Below are positions 17,527 through 26,908 of a DNA stretch of 64,000 bases, piece after piece; positions within the stretch are counted from its first letter, which is position 1, and each line of letters opens with the position of its first letter. The stretch covers positions 1-64,000 of the forward strand of contig JAFUJA010000014.1 of the NCBI GenBank assembly GCA_017473905.1. The letters are read 5' to 3'. The notes under the pieces were generated by a model, which saw only the letters and a program-made list of their open reading frames with translations, searched no databases and was not told where the DNA came from. This stretch comes from Lachnospiraceae bacterium (GTDB taxonomy: Bacteria; Bacillota; Clostridia; Lachnospirales; Lachnospiraceae). The position numbers and the translations under genes are program-made.

Positions 17527-18657
17527 ATGAATAAGAGAATTTATCTTTCCTGCCCCACCATGCATGGGGAGGAACTGAAATTTGTAAATGAAGCTTTTGA
17601 TACTAACTGGGTTGCCCCTTTGGGACCTCATGTGAATGCCTTTGAAAAAGAACTTGCGTCTTATGTGGGGATTGGTCATGCGGCAGCGTTATCGGCCGGA
17701 ACTGCGGCTCTTCATCTGGCATTAAAATTGGCGGGAGTAAAAGCGGGAGATGTGGTATTTTCGTCTTCTTTAACTTTCTCTGCAACCTGCAATCCGATTT
17801 GTTATGAAAAAGCAATTCCGGTATTTATTGATTCGGAACCGGATACATGGAATATGTCTCCGGAAGCATTAAAAAAGGCTTTTGCGAAATACCCGGATAC
17901 GAGAGTGGTTGTTGTGGCAAATCTTTACGGTGTGCCCGCTAAATTGGACGAAATCAAAGCGATTTGTGATTCGCATGGTGCAATCCTGATTGAAGATGCA
18001 GCAGAGTCCCTGGGAGCCACATACAAAGGAAAACAGACCGGAACCTTTGGTAAGTACGGTATTTTTTCCTTTAACGGTAATAAGATTATTACCACATCCG
18101 GCGGCGGTATGCTGGTATCAGAATCAGAAGAAGATATGAAGAAAGCCCGTTTTCTTTCCACACAGGCAAGAGAACCGGAGCGTCATTATGAACATAAAGA
18201 AATCGGATATAATTATCGTATGTCCAATGTTCTTGCGGGAATCGGAAGAGGACAGCTTCTTCATCTGGAAGAACATATTGCAAAAAAGAAAGAAATCTAT
18301 GAGACTTATAAAAAAGCCTTCGCAGATATTCAGGAGATTACAATGAATCCTTTCGACAAGGAGACAAGTAAGCCTAACTACTGGCTTTCCTGTATCACCT
18401 TGGCAGAAGGCTGTAAAGTGACACCATTGGATATTATGGTGGCTCTTGAGCAGGAGAACATTGAATCCAGACCCATTTGGAAACCCATGCATCTGCAGCC
18501 TGTTTTTGCAGAGTGTGATTCTTTCTTCCACGGAGACGGCGAGATGAGTGTGGGCGAGGATATTTTTAACAGAGGTGTTTGTCTTCCCAGTGATATTAAG
18601 AACACAAAGGAAGATATGGATAAAATTATCGGCATCATAAAAGGATTGTTTGCGTAA
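17527..18657 (+). CDS. UDP-4-amino-sugar transaminase, PglE-like (DegT family)
   Basis: 376 residues. PLP Lys186 lies in SFNGNKIITTSGGG, a form of the motif typical of PglE/WcfR-type enzymes, with Asp157 in IEDAAESLG. The expected substrate is the UDP-4-oxo-6-deoxy-GlcNAc made by the PglF-like protein at 23.5 kb, giving UDP-4-amino-2-acetamido-2,4,6-trideoxyhexose. It overlaps the next gene, a PglC-like transferase, by one base (TAATG). The expected PglD acetyltransferase is not present in the window. Whether the C4 product is gluco (bacillosamine) or galacto (AATGal) cannot be told. Confidence 0.85.
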   Translation: MNKRIYLSCPTMHGEELKFVNEAFDTNWVAPLGPHVNAFEKELASYVGIGHAAALSAGTAALHLALKLAGVKAGDVVFSSSLTFSATCNPICYEKAIPVFIDSEPDTWNMSPEALKKAFAKYPDTRVVVVANLYGVPAKLDEIKAICDSHGAILIEDAAESLGATYKGKQTGTFGKYGIFSFNGNKIITTSGGGMLVSESEEDMKKARFLSTQAREPERHYEHKEIGYNYRMSNVLAGIGRGQLLHLEEHIAKKKEIYETYKKAFADIQEITMNPFDKETSKPNYWLSCITLAEGCKVTPLDIMVALEQENIESRPIWKPMHLQPVFAECDSFFHGDGEMSVGEDIFNRGVCLPSDIKNTKEDMDKIIGIIKGLFA

Positions 18658-19265
18658 TGTACCGTCATTTTTTTAAAAGAGTATTGGATATTATAATTTC
18701 ATTTACTGCGTTATGGTTTTTGTGGCCGGTACTTCTTGCGGTTGCAATTCTGGTGCGGATAAAACTTGGGGCTCCTGTTTTGTTTTCCCAGGAACGCCCC
18801 GGAAAAGACGAGAAGATTTTCCGTATGTATAAATTTCGTACCATGACAGATGAAAGAGATGAAAAGGGAGACCTTTTACCCGATGAAAAGCGATTGACGC
18901 CTTTTGGCAAATTCCTGCGTTCCACCAGTCTTGATGAATTGCCGGAGCTGTGGGCAATTTTTACGGGAAAAATGAGTCTGGTGGGTCCCCGTCCTCTTTT
19001 GGTACAGTATTTGCCTCTTTATAATGCAGAACAGCACAGGAGACATGAGGTGCGTCCCGGTCTTACCGGTTGGGCTCAGGTAAACGGCAGAAACTGTGTG
19101 GGCTGGCAGGAGCGTTTTAAACTGGATGTTGAATATGTGGACAAGATGTCCTTATGGATGGATATTAAAATTATTTTTCTGACGATAAAAACAGTGCTGG
19201 TGCGGGAGGGCATTTCCTCTGAAACCAGTGCAACCATGGAGTATTTTCTTGGAAATGATGAGTGA
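18657..19265 (+). CDS. Small initiating phosphoglycosyl transferase, PglC-like
   Basis: 202 residues, the compact monotopic form. A re-entrant N-terminal helix (about 9-35) precedes SQERPGK, MYKFRTM, the catalytic Asp93-Glu94 in TSLDELPEL, the PRP motif at 111-113 and GLTGWAQVNGR. It transfers a phospho-sugar from UDP-diNAc-bacillosamine or a related sugar to undecaprenyl phosphate, starting a lipid-linked glycan on the cytoplasmic face. Start-stop overlap with the aminotransferase implies its product is the substrate used. A second, large-type initiator lies at 57.2 kb. Confidence 0.92.
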   Translation: MYRHFFKRVLDIIISFTALWFLWPVLLAVAILVRIKLGAPVLFSQERPGKDEKIFRMYKFRTMTDERDEKGDLLPDEKRLTPFGKFLRSTSLDELPELWAIFTGKMSLVGPRPLLVQYLPLYNAEQHRRHEVRPGLTGWAQVNGRNCVGWQERFKLDVEYVDKMSLWMDIKIIFLTIKTVLVREGISSETSATMEYFLGNDE

Positions 19266-19269
19266 TGCA

Positions 19270-20877
19270 ATGAAGAAGAGTACAAAAAAAACAATCAATA
19301 TATTGTTTACCTGTGTGGGAAGAAGAGTAGAACTTATGCAGGCATTCCGTAAGGCGGCCACGGAAGAGCATATTCCTTTGTGTATCTACGGTGCGGATTA
19401 CGCCACGGATGCTCCGGCTTTGTTTTATTGTGATAAACAGATTAAGGTTTGTAAAATCAGGGATAATGAATACCTTCCTACTCTTTTGAAAATTTGCAGG
19501 GAAGAAGAAATTGACCTTTTGATACCCACAATTGACACGGATTTGCTTTTGCTTGCCGAAAATAAAGCCTTGTTTGAAGAACAGGGAACCAAGGTAATGA
19601 TTTCTTCCGTGGAATCTGTTTCTTTGTGCCGGGATAAAAGATTTACCACCGCTTTTTTTGAAAAATGTGGTGTGGCGGCACCTTCTACCGTAGACAGAGT
19701 GGAAGATTACAGAGGTGAATTTCCCTGTTTCATCAAGCCGAAGGACGGCAGCTCAAGCATCAATGCGTATAAGGTGGAAACTCCGGAAGAGTTGAAAATG
19801 TATGCGGAGCAGGTTCCCGATTATATTATTCAGGATTATATTTCCGGTAGAGAGTATACGATTGATATTTTATGTGATTTTGAAGGAAATCCGATTTATA
19901 TCACCCCCAGGGAAAGAGTGGAAGTGAGAGGCGGAGAGGTATTAAAAACCGAAATCATCCGGGATGAAACGGTTTTAAAAGAAGCGTTTGACATTATAAA
20001 AGAGTTTCGCCCCTGCGGTCCGATTACGGTCCAGTTTATCAGAGATGAAAAAAGAAACAAAAATTTTTATATAGAAATCAATCCCCGCTTCGGCGGTGGT
20101 GCTCCGTTATCCATAAAAGCAGGAGCAAATGCACCACTGGCAATACTGAAACTTCTGAAGGGAGAAACGGTTTCCTATGAGAAAAATGCAGCAAAGGAAA
20201 ATCTGATTTTCTCACGGTTTGACCAGAGTATCTGCATCAGTAATACATCCGTTACGGAAATCACGGATATTACGGAAGTCGGGAATTTGTGTAAGGACGA
20301 GACTTGTGTTGTATTTGATCTGGACGATACCCTCTATGGGGAGAAAGAATATGTGCGCAGCGGATTTAAAAAGATAGCGGCATCCCTTCCGGAAGTTTCC
20401 GGTGTGGAAGAGCTTCTCTGGCAGGCTTTTGAAGAAAGAAAACCGGCTATTGATGTACTTGCCGAAAAAGCAGGTCTGGATCATGAAAAGAAAAAAGAAC
20501 TGCTTTCCCTTTACCGGAATCATACACCGGAGATTTCACTTTATCCGGGTGTAAAAGAAATGTTGATCCGGCTTCGCAAGGAAGGTAAAAAGCTTGGCAT
20601 TATTACTGACGGAAGAGTAAATGGACAGGAATTAAAATTAACGGCACTGGGGCTTTATGACCTGGTAGACGAAATCATAATTACTGACCGGCTGGCAGGG
20701 AACGGTGATGTGGAGTTGTTCCGGAAACCTTGTGAGATTCCCTTTGAAATCATGAAAAAACGCCTTGGTACGGAAGGCTATGTTTATGTGGGAAACAACT
20801 ACCGTAAGGACATTGCACTCCGAAATCAGGGAATTCGTAAAATCTGGTTCCGTAACCGGGATGAAGTTATTTTATAA
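19270..20877 (+). CDS. ATP-grasp ligase fused to a HAD-family phosphatase domain
   Basis: 535 residues in two parts. Residues about 8-330 form an ATP-grasp ligase: a Rossmann-like pre-domain (ILFTCVGRR), CFIKPKDGSSS with Lys156/158, and the metal site IEINPRFGGG with Glu269 and Asn271. Residues about 345-535 form a HAD domain: FDLDDTLY with Asp350/Asp352, IITDGR, FRKP and a fourth motif YVGNNYRKD where GD is usual. It starts 4 bases after pglC-like; the ATG at 19258 is an alternative start. Its position in a pglE/pglC/pglF set that lacks PglD suggests it may form an amide on the 4-amino sugar, with the HAD part removing phosphate from substrate or product. That role is inferred. Confidence 0.8.
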   Translation: MKKSTKKTINILFTCVGRRVELMQAFRKAATEEHIPLCIYGADYATDAPALFYCDKQIKVCKIRDNEYLPTLLKICREEEIDLLIPTIDTDLLLLAENKALFEEQGTKVMISSVESVSLCRDKRFTTAFFEKCGVAAPSTVDRVEDYRGEFPCFIKPKDGSSSINAYKVETPEELKMYAEQVPDYIIQDYISGREYTIDILCDFEGNPIYITPRERVEVRGGEVLKTEIIRDETVLKEAFDIIKEFRPCGPITVQFIRDEKRNKNFYIEINPRFGGGAPLSIKAGANAPLAILKLLKGETVSYEKNAAKENLIFSRFDQSICISNTSVTEITDITEVGNLCKDETCVVFDLDDTLYGEKEYVRSGFKKIAASLPEVSGVEELLWQAFEERKPAIDVLAEKAGLDHEKKKELLSLYRNHTPEISLYPGVKEMLIRLRKEGKKLGIITDGRVNGQELKLTALGLYDLVDEIIITDRLAGNGDVELFRKPCEIPFEIMKKRLGTEGYVYVGNNYRKDIALRNQGIRKIWFRNRDEVIL

Positions 20878-20904
20878 AAGTTACGGACGATAAGAGGAAT
20901 TGAT

Positions 20905-22068
20905 ATGTTTATTGCAATACAGATTGTTTTTTGGCTCTGCGTATTTTTGATTTTTTGGGCCAACATTGGATATGGACTTTCCTTGAAGGTTCTATCCCGA
21001 ATTTTTAAAAAGAGACAATTAAAAAAAGATTATGAGCATTTGCCCACTGTTACTGTAATGGTGGTTGCCCACAATGAAGAAAAGGTCATCGGTCAAAAAC
21101 TGGAAAATCTTCTGGAACTGGATTATCCCAGAGAAAAACTTCGTTTATTGGTAAGTTCGGACAACAGTACGGATGCAACCAACTCTATAGTGGAGGAGTT
21201 CATCAAAGCGCATCCTGATACAGATTTGACGTTATACTGTGTAAAAGAACGTAAAGGAAAGACAAATGCCCAGAACGAGGCGCAAAGAACGGTAACAACA
21301 GAATTTCTCGTTATGACGGATGCCAATGCCATGCTGGATAAAAATTGTGTGAAAGAGCTGATGGCTGCGTTTGCATCTCAGGATGTTTCTTATGTTTCCG
21401 GTCGTCTTGCTTATGTGAATTCGGGAGATGCCGCTACGGCAAGTTCCGAGTCAGGGTATTGGAGCAGTGATTTAAAACTCCGCGAGATTGAAAGCAGAAT
21501 CCAGACTATTACCGCCGGAAACGGTGCAATTTATGCCTGCAGGAATTCCGAATATATTTATCTGGACCCCATCCGTTGCCATGACGGAAATATGCCCATG
21601 CATTATGCAATTCATGGGAAGAAAGCCTTGTATAACAAGGACGCGGTTGCTTTTGAAAAAGCAGGAGAAGTGGACAAGGATGAGTACAAAAGAAAGGTGC
21701 GCATGAGCCGTGGTATTATTCGTGCAATCCTTCCGGATATCCGCATTTTAAATGTATTCCGCTGTAAGTGGTACAGCTACTTTTATTTCGGACACCGTAC
21801 CTGCAGATACATGCTTTGGTTAAATCACCTGCTGGCTTATGTTTTAAATGCCTGTCTGGTTTTAAATCCTATATATCTGGTGTTGTTTGTTTGTCAGAAT
21901 TTATTTTATTTCTGCGCGATTTTGCAGCTTATTTTCAAGACAAAAAACAAATACTTGCGACTGGTCTTTTATTATTGTATGACTGTGGTTGCCCAGTGGA
22001 ACGGTGTATATAACATTCTTACCGGAAAAGCAAAGCCTTTCTGGGAAAAAGCGGAAACGACCCGTTAA
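20905..22068 (+). CDS. Membrane-bound family 2 glycosyltransferase, processive type
   Basis: 387 residues. One N-terminal span (about 3-25) leads into a GT2 domain with VMVVAHNEE, the SSDNSTD donor-binding strand and TDANAM as the DxD equivalent; the product-side region reads RKVRMSRG, near the Q/RxxRW position of processive synthases, and two to three spans close the protein. This is the layout of PgaC/hyaluronan-synthase-like enzymes. It probably extends or starts the chain on the PglC-made lipid carrier. GAGGAA lies before the ATG, and LicD follows within 20 bases. The strict RW motif is not intact, so processivity is uncertain. Confidence 0.8.
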   Translation: MFIAIQIVFWLCVFLIFWANIGYGLSLKVLSRIFKKRQLKKDYEHLPTVTVMVVAHNEEKVIGQKLENLLELDYPREKLRLLVSSDNSTDATNSIVEEFIKAHPDTDLTLYCVKERKGKTNAQNEAQRTVTTEFLVMTDANAMLDKNCVKELMAAFASQDVSYVSGRLAYVNSGDAATASSESGYWSSDLKLREIESRIQTITAGNGAIYACRNSEYIYLDPIRCHDGNMPMHYAIHGKKALYNKDAVAFEKAGEVDKDEYKRKVRMSRGIIRAILPDIRILNVFRCKWYSYFYFGHRTCRYMLWLNHLLAYVLNACLVLNPIYLVLFVCQNLFYFCAILQLIFKTKNKYLRLVFYYCMTVVAQWNGVYNILTGKAKPFWEKAETTR

Positions 22069-22087
22069 GCGGAATTAGGAGCTTAAA

Positions 22088-22981
22088 ATGAAAAAATTTG
22101 AAGAGCGTATTTTGCGAATAAAAAAAGAAATAGAGAATGAACCCATTGTTCCGTGGGAAGAAATTGCCGAAGCGGAAGAGCGTTGCGGACTGAAGCAGAC
22201 ACATGAGGAATTGATGGAAGTTCTGGTGGCAATCGATAAAATCTGCAGGGCGCACGGTATCAAGTATTCCATTGCATACGGAACACTTTTGGGAGCTTTG
22301 CGTCATGGTCGTTTTATTCCATGGGATGACGATGCGGATATGATGATGACCAGAGATGAGTTTGAGAAGTTTAAGAAGGTTATCCATGAGGAAACTGAGC
22401 ACAAACTTTTTAAAGTACTTTTTACGGACCGTTTTGCAACAAAGGAATCTTTTGAGAAAAAAGTGTTTGTGGATATCTTTGTATTCGATCCGGCGCCGGA
22501 GTCCGAATTAAAAAGGAAATGGATGAATCTGGTTTCAAAATTTTACCGTCTGGCATTTTTTTCGGATGCAACCTATACGGAACGCAGTAAGAAATTAAAA
22601 GGTTTCCGTAAGGGGATTTTCGCAGTAGAATTTTTTGTTTGCAGACTTATCGGCAGAATTGAGAAAGCGATTTTAGGAAGTAAGATGATCCGTAAACATG
22701 AAAAGATGATTACGGGAAAATATAAAAAATCCGGAGAGTATGCACTGTCTCACACCGGAACCTGGCAGGATGTGTCCAGAACGTATCGTCTGGACTGGTT
22801 CGAAGAACTTACGGAAATGGAATTATGCGGATATTCTTTTATGGCATTAAAACATCCGGAGGATTTTCTGATTAATCGTTACGGAAATTATAAAACCGTG
22901 CCGGCACCCGAAGACAGAGTGCCATTGCATGATTTGGGAATTGAAGCCAGAGAAGACTGGCAGGTTGTATATGATATCTAA
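22088..22981 (+). CDS. LicD-family phosphotransferase
   Basis: 297 residues. The nucleotidyltransferase-fold signature of LicD/fukutin proteins is clear: YGTLLGALRHGRFIPWDDDADMMM (about 64-87), with Asp80-82 and Asp84 as likely metal ligands. Family members move phosphocholine, or in fukutin and FKRP ribitol phosphate, from a CDP donor onto a glycan. Here a TagD-like glycerol-3-phosphate cytidylyltransferase follows 23 bases later and no choline genes are present, so glycerol-phosphate transfer from CDP-glycerol is the better guess. AGGAG precedes the ATG. Confidence 0.88.
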   Translation: MKKFEERILRIKKEIENEPIVPWEEIAEAEERCGLKQTHEELMEVLVAIDKICRAHGIKYSIAYGTLLGALRHGRFIPWDDDADMMMTRDEFEKFKKVIHEETEHKLFKVLFTDRFATKESFEKKVFVDIFVFDPAPESELKRKWMNLVSKFYRLAFFSDATYTERSKKLKGFRKGIFAVEFFVCRLIGRIEKAILGSKMIRKHEKMITGKYKKSGEYALSHTGTWQDVSRTYRLDWFEELTEMELCGYSFMALKHPEDFLINRYGNYKTVPAPEDRVPLHDLGIEAREDWQVVYDI

Positions 22982-23004
22982 AAAGTTTTTCGTTGGAGGA
23001 AAAC

Positions 23005-23421
23005 ATGAAAAGAGTAATTACTTACGGAACATTTGATTTGTTGCATTACGGACATATTAATCTTTTACGCAGGGCAAAAGCCCAGGGGGATTATCTGATT
23101 GTTGCATTATCCACAGATGAATTTAACTGGAACGAAAAGCAGAAAAAATGCTATTTTACCTATGAAGAGCGTAAAAGCATGCTGGAAGCCATCCGATATG
23201 TGGATTTGATTATTCCGGAGAACAACTGGGAGCAGAAAAGGTCGGATATCCACGAATATAATGTAGATGTTTTTGTCATGGGAAATGACTGGGAAGGAAA
23301 GTTTGATTTTCTGAAAGAAGAGGGGGCCGAAGTGGTTTATCTTCCCCGTACTCCCCAGATTTCTACTACACGGATTAAAAAAGAGCTTGGGTATGATGCA
23401 GAAAATATGCTCGGGGAATAA
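23005..23421 (+). CDS. tagD: Glycerol-3-phosphate cytidylyltransferase, TagD-like
   Basis: 138 residues, a typical TagD length. GTFDLLHYGH (8-17) with His14 and His17 and the C-terminal RTPQISTTRIK (115-125, family RTxGISTT) define the enzyme. It makes CDP-glycerol from CTP and sn-glycerol-3-phosphate. TTGGAGG lies 7 bases before the ATG at 23005; the TTG at 22993 is part of that ribosome binding site. No TagB/TagF glycerophosphotransferase is in the window, so the neighbouring LicD protein is the likely user. The related activities on ethanolamine phosphate or ribitol phosphate are less likely given length and motifs. Confidence 0.87.
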   Translation: MKRVITYGTFDLLHYGHINLLRRAKAQGDYLIVALSTDEFNWNEKQKKCYFTYEERKSMLEAIRYVDLIIPENNWEQKRSDIHEYNVDVFVMGNDWEGKFDFLKEEGAEVVYLPRTPQISTTRIKKELGYDAENMLGE

Positions 23422-23431
23422 GAGGGGATTG

Positions 23432-23460
23432 TTGCTACTCTTATTAAAGTGTGATAGTAT
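23432..23460 (+). promoter_or_regulatory. Internal promoter TTGCTA-17-TAGTAT with leader hairpin
   Basis: TTGCTA (23432-23437) and TAGTAT (23455-23460) are 17 bases apart. The leader then holds a 7-bp hairpin CGCAGGA/TCCTGCG (23487-23493 with 23498-23504) that abuts the GGAGG of the next gene and could influence its translation. Confidence 0.5.
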
Positions 23461-23514
23461 TTTCAAGTGGAAAATTATGATAGATTCGCAGGATAATTCC
23501 TGCGTGGAGGAAAC

Positions 23515-25389
23515 ATGAAAACAGAACAGCAGAAGTCTCTAGTGAAATATTCCAGACTGTTACTGCTTATTCTTCTGGATATGATGGCAGTGGCATTTTC
23601 ACTGTTTTTTGCCTTGTATGTAAGATTTGAATTTGTGGTATCAAGAATTCCGGACAGATATCTGGAACCTGCCTTTCAGACAGCATGGATTGTAATTCCC
23701 CTTACCCTGATTGTGTTCTGGGTGTGGAGATTATATAAAGGGGTCTGGAGATATGCCAGTGCCAGCGAACTTGTTAATATCATTATTGCGGTTGTTTGCG
23801 GATGCGGTGTATTAAAACTGGTGCATGTGTTATGTGACATCAGCATGCCCCGTTCCTATATGTTTTTTTACGGGTTTTCCCTTTTAGGATGTGTATGTGC
23901 CATTCGTTTCGGTTACAGGCTTCTTCGCATGGCAAACCGTCGCCGCCAGCAGATTTTTAACAAGGCTGAGTTGCGTAATGTAATGGTAATCGGTGCCGGA
24001 GCAGCGGGGAATGCAATTTTAAAAGAAATTGAAAGCACGAGCTATCTTAGCCTGAAGGTAAGATGCTTAATCGATGACAGCCCGGGGTGCCAGGGAAAAC
24101 TTTTGCGCGGGGTTCCCATTGTAGGCGGTCGGGATAAAATTAAGGAAGCAGTAGAAAAGTATGAGATAGATGAAATTATCATAGCGATTCCGTCCGCAAA
24201 ACCTTCCCAGGTTGGTCCGATTATTGATATTTGTAAGGACACAGGCTGTAAATTACGGATTCTTCCGGCTATTTATCAGCTGATAAACGGAGAGGTAAGT
24301 GTTTCAAAGCTTCGTGAAGTAAAAATTGAAGATCTGTTGGGACGAGACCCTGCTGTGGTTAACATTGAAGAAATTATTGGCTATGTAAAAGACAAAACCG
24401 TTCTGGTTACAGGCGGCGGCGGTTCCATCGGAAGTGAACTTTGTCGTCAGATTGCGGCGCATGGCCCTAAAACATTACTGATTCTGGATATTTATGAAAA
24501 CAATGCGTATGAAATTCAGCAGGAATTGAAGGCCAAATATCCTGAGCTGGACCTTAAGGTTTTAATTGCCTCAGTCAGAAATGAACTTCGTTTGGAGAAG
24601 ATATTTGAAGAATATCGTCCGGATATTGTTTATCATGCAGCAGCACATAAACATGTGCCTCTTATGGAGGACAGTCCTAATGAGGCAATTAAAAATAACG
24701 TGTTCGGAACATATAAAACTGCTAAAATGGCAGATAAATACGGAACGAGCCGTTTTGTTATGATTTCTACGGACAAGGCTGTGAATCCCACCAATATTAT
24801 GGGGGCTTCCAAGCGTCTGTGTGAAATGATTATCCAGATGATGAGCAGACGTTCCAAAACAAAATTTGTTGCAGTACGCTTCGGTAATGTTTTGGGAAGC
24901 AACGGCAGCGTGATTCCGCTTTTTAAGAGTCAGATTGCAGCGGGAGGACCTGTTACGGTAACAGACCCTGAAATTATTCGTTATTTTATGACAATTCCGG
25001 AAGCGGTTTCACTGGTTTTACAGGCGGGCGCTTATGCTAAGGGCGGTGAAATTTTTGTGCTCAATATGGGTGAGCCGGTTAAGATTTATGACCTTGCGGT
25101 GAACCTGATTAAGTTATCCGGCTATCGTGTAGGGGAAGATATTGAAATTGTTTTTACAGGACTTCGTCCCGGAGAAAAAATGTATGAAGAACTCCTTATG
25201 TCCGAAGAGGGGCTTCAGGATACACAGAATAGTCTGATTCATATCGGAAAACCGATTATCTTTGATGAAGAAACATTTGAAAAAGAGTTGGAAGAGTTGG
25301 AAACATTGGTTTCCGAAGAACTTCCAGGCGTAAGGGAAAAGGTTAGCAAAATGGTTCCTACCTATTCCTTTGCGAAAGAAAGGAAATAG
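23515..25389 (+). CDS. Membrane UDP-GlcNAc 4,6-dehydratase, PglF/CapD-like
   Basis: 624 residues. Four spans occupy about 14-135, a first Rossmann domain begins at VMVIGAGAAGNA (157-167), and the dehydratase domain begins at LVTGGGGSIGSELC (297-310). STDKAVNPTNIMGASK (418-433) has the Met429/Lys433 arrangement that replaces Tyr-x-x-x-Lys in PglF/WbpM enzymes. It makes UDP-4-oxo-6-deoxy-GlcNAc with retained C5 configuration, supplying the PglE-like transaminase at 17.5 kb. It has its own promoter and GGAGG. Full length for the family, which runs to about 600-660 residues. Confidence 0.9.
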   Translation: MKTEQQKSLVKYSRLLLLILLDMMAVAFSLFFALYVRFEFVVSRIPDRYLEPAFQTAWIVIPLTLIVFWVWRLYKGVWRYASASELVNIIIAVVCGCGVLKLVHVLCDISMPRSYMFFYGFSLLGCVCAIRFGYRLLRMANRRRQQIFNKAELRNVMVIGAGAAGNAILKEIESTSYLSLKVRCLIDDSPGCQGKLLRGVPIVGGRDKIKEAVEKYEIDEIIIAIPSAKPSQVGPIIDICKDTGCKLRILPAIYQLINGEVSVSKLREVKIEDLLGRDPAVVNIEEIIGYVKDKTVLVTGGGGSIGSELCRQIAAHGPKTLLILDIYENNAYEIQQELKAKYPELDLKVLIASVRNELRLEKIFEEYRPDIVYHAAAHKHVPLMEDSPNEAIKNNVFGTYKTAKMADKYGTSRFVMISTDKAVNPTNIMGASKRLCEMIIQMMSRRSKTKFVAVRFGNVLGSNGSVIPLFKSQIAAGGPVTVTDPEIIRYFMTIPEAVSLVLQAGAYAKGGEIFVLNMGEPVKIYDLAVNLIKLSGYRVGEDIEIVFTGLRPGEKMYEELLMSEEGLQDTQNSLIHIGKPIIFDEETFEKELEELETLVSEELPGVREKVSKMVPTYSFAKERK

Positions 25390-25396
25390 TTTTTAT

Positions 25397-26908
25397 ATGA
25401 AATCCTTAAAAGAATTCAAGGGTGAATTAAAGGAAAAATGTACGAAGAAAAATCTGTTGTTTCTACTGGAAATGTGTTTTTACGGCTACTTTTTCCTTCA
25501 AATGAGCCTGAATCTGTGTCATGGTGCCGAAGCGGCATATCAGGTAATCAGGGATGGTTTTAATTACGAAGCAATCTGTTACCTGCTGGGAATTGTGATT
25601 GTTGCCACACGGGCACAAATCTGGCATTGGATTCCCATGGTTGCTGCAGGATTATATACGGGCGGATGTTGTTTATATTTGCATAAGATGATGTTTGCCA
25701 GTGAAATGCTTCGTGCCACGGAAATGAAAATGCTGGCCTACGGATTGTTTGGCGTTTTGATTATCGACCTTTTGATTAGGAGACAGTATGTAAAACTGAA
25801 AGAAAGAAACTGGGTTTTGACAGGTATCCTGTTGTTTGCGGTTCTTACAACATGGATTTTCTGTAAGGGAGGCTCCAATACGATTTACTTCCTCTGCCCT
25901 TTTGCAGTTGTATACTGTGTACGTATTACAGAAGAAAAATGGAAACAGCTTTTGATGTGTTTTACCGTTGCATATGTGATAAGTGTTGCGTGGATTTTTG
26001 GCAATTCACTGCTCCTGGTTCCCTATACCGGCGGACGATATTGGGGCGTGTTCCTGAATTTATCTACAATCGGTCTGTTTTCTGCAGGTGCTGCGGTTTG
26101 TGGTCTTTTCTGGATTTTTATGAGAAAAAAAGACCGTTGGAAGTTATCATGGCGATATTTGCCGGCGGTTTTATGTATTCTGGGCGGACTTGCCGCTGTT
26201 TCCATGATTAGTGCACGAACAGCACAGTTGGGCTTTATTTGTGTAATTGCTTTTGTCATTATTTTCTGCCCGGCCAAGGGAGACATCGGAGTAGTCAGAA
26301 AACGATTTTTTATAGTGGCAGGAAGCGGTGTGATTCTTCTGCTTTGCGGTTTTGGAGTGCTGTGGGGATTATACCAGATTGACAAAGAAACTTTACGGGA
26401 ATATATCAGTAATGATATTATTTATAATAATGTTGCATATTGGCACGGGCGTGCCAGAACCATGTTCCGGGCGGAAAGCCGTGTGTTTGAACATGGTACA
26501 TTGCTTGCCATGCTGGACAGATTCGGAAGCGGAAGACTGGGTATCTGGCTGGAATACATTGCCAATTTGAATCTTTTTGGTCATACCACAACATATCTGG
26601 AGGAAATGAAACCTCACAGAACCCATGCCCATAATACGTATATTTCGTTTTTATATAATTACGGAATTGTGCCGGGCGGTGCATTTTTATGTTGGTATGC
26701 AGCACTGTTTATTACAGCAGTTAAGAAAAATTTAAAAGGAAACATTATCTATCTGCTTCCTACGTTGTGGCTTGTTCTTGCCCTCGGTGGTATGCTGACG
26801 GATACCTTTTTCTGGATATATCCCACACAGTTTGTTCTGTTGTTTTTATTATATCCGCTTATGGTAAATATAGAAAAAAAGGAGAAAGAAACAAATGCTG
26901 AATCATAA
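25397..26908 (+). CDS. O-antigen ligase/polymerase-like membrane protein (Wzy_C)
   Basis: 503 residues with about 11-12 spans. A long outside loop near residues 330-410 ends in HRTHAHNTYISFLYNYGI, the HxHN motif of the Wzy/WaaL superfamily. It either polymerises repeat units or ligates glycan to an acceptor outside the cell. The start at 25397 has AAAGGA 12 bases upstream; the frame opening at 25370 lies within the previous gene. It overlaps pseB by 14 bases. A second protein of the same type follows pseB, and no Wzx flippase is seen in the window. Confidence 0.8.
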   Translation: MKSLKEFKGELKEKCTKKNLLFLLEMCFYGYFFLQMSLNLCHGAEAAYQVIRDGFNYEAICYLLGIVIVATRAQIWHWIPMVAAGLYTGGCCLYLHKMMFASEMLRATEMKMLAYGLFGVLIIDLLIRRQYVKLKERNWVLTGILLFAVLTTWIFCKGGSNTIYFLCPFAVVYCVRITEEKWKQLLMCFTVAYVISVAWIFGNSLLLVPYTGGRYWGVFLNLSTIGLFSAGAAVCGLFWIFMRKKDRWKLSWRYLPAVLCILGGLAAVSMISARTAQLGFICVIAFVIIFCPAKGDIGVVRKRFFIVAGSGVILLLCGFGVLWGLYQIDKETLREYISNDIIYNNVAYWHGRARTMFRAESRVFEHGTLLAMLDRFGSGRLGIWLEYIANLNLFGHTTTYLEEMKPHRTHAHNTYISFLYNYGIVPGGAFLCWYAALFITAVKKNLKGNIIYLLPTLWLVLALGGMLTDTFFWIYPTQFVLLFLLYPLMVNIEKKEKETNAES

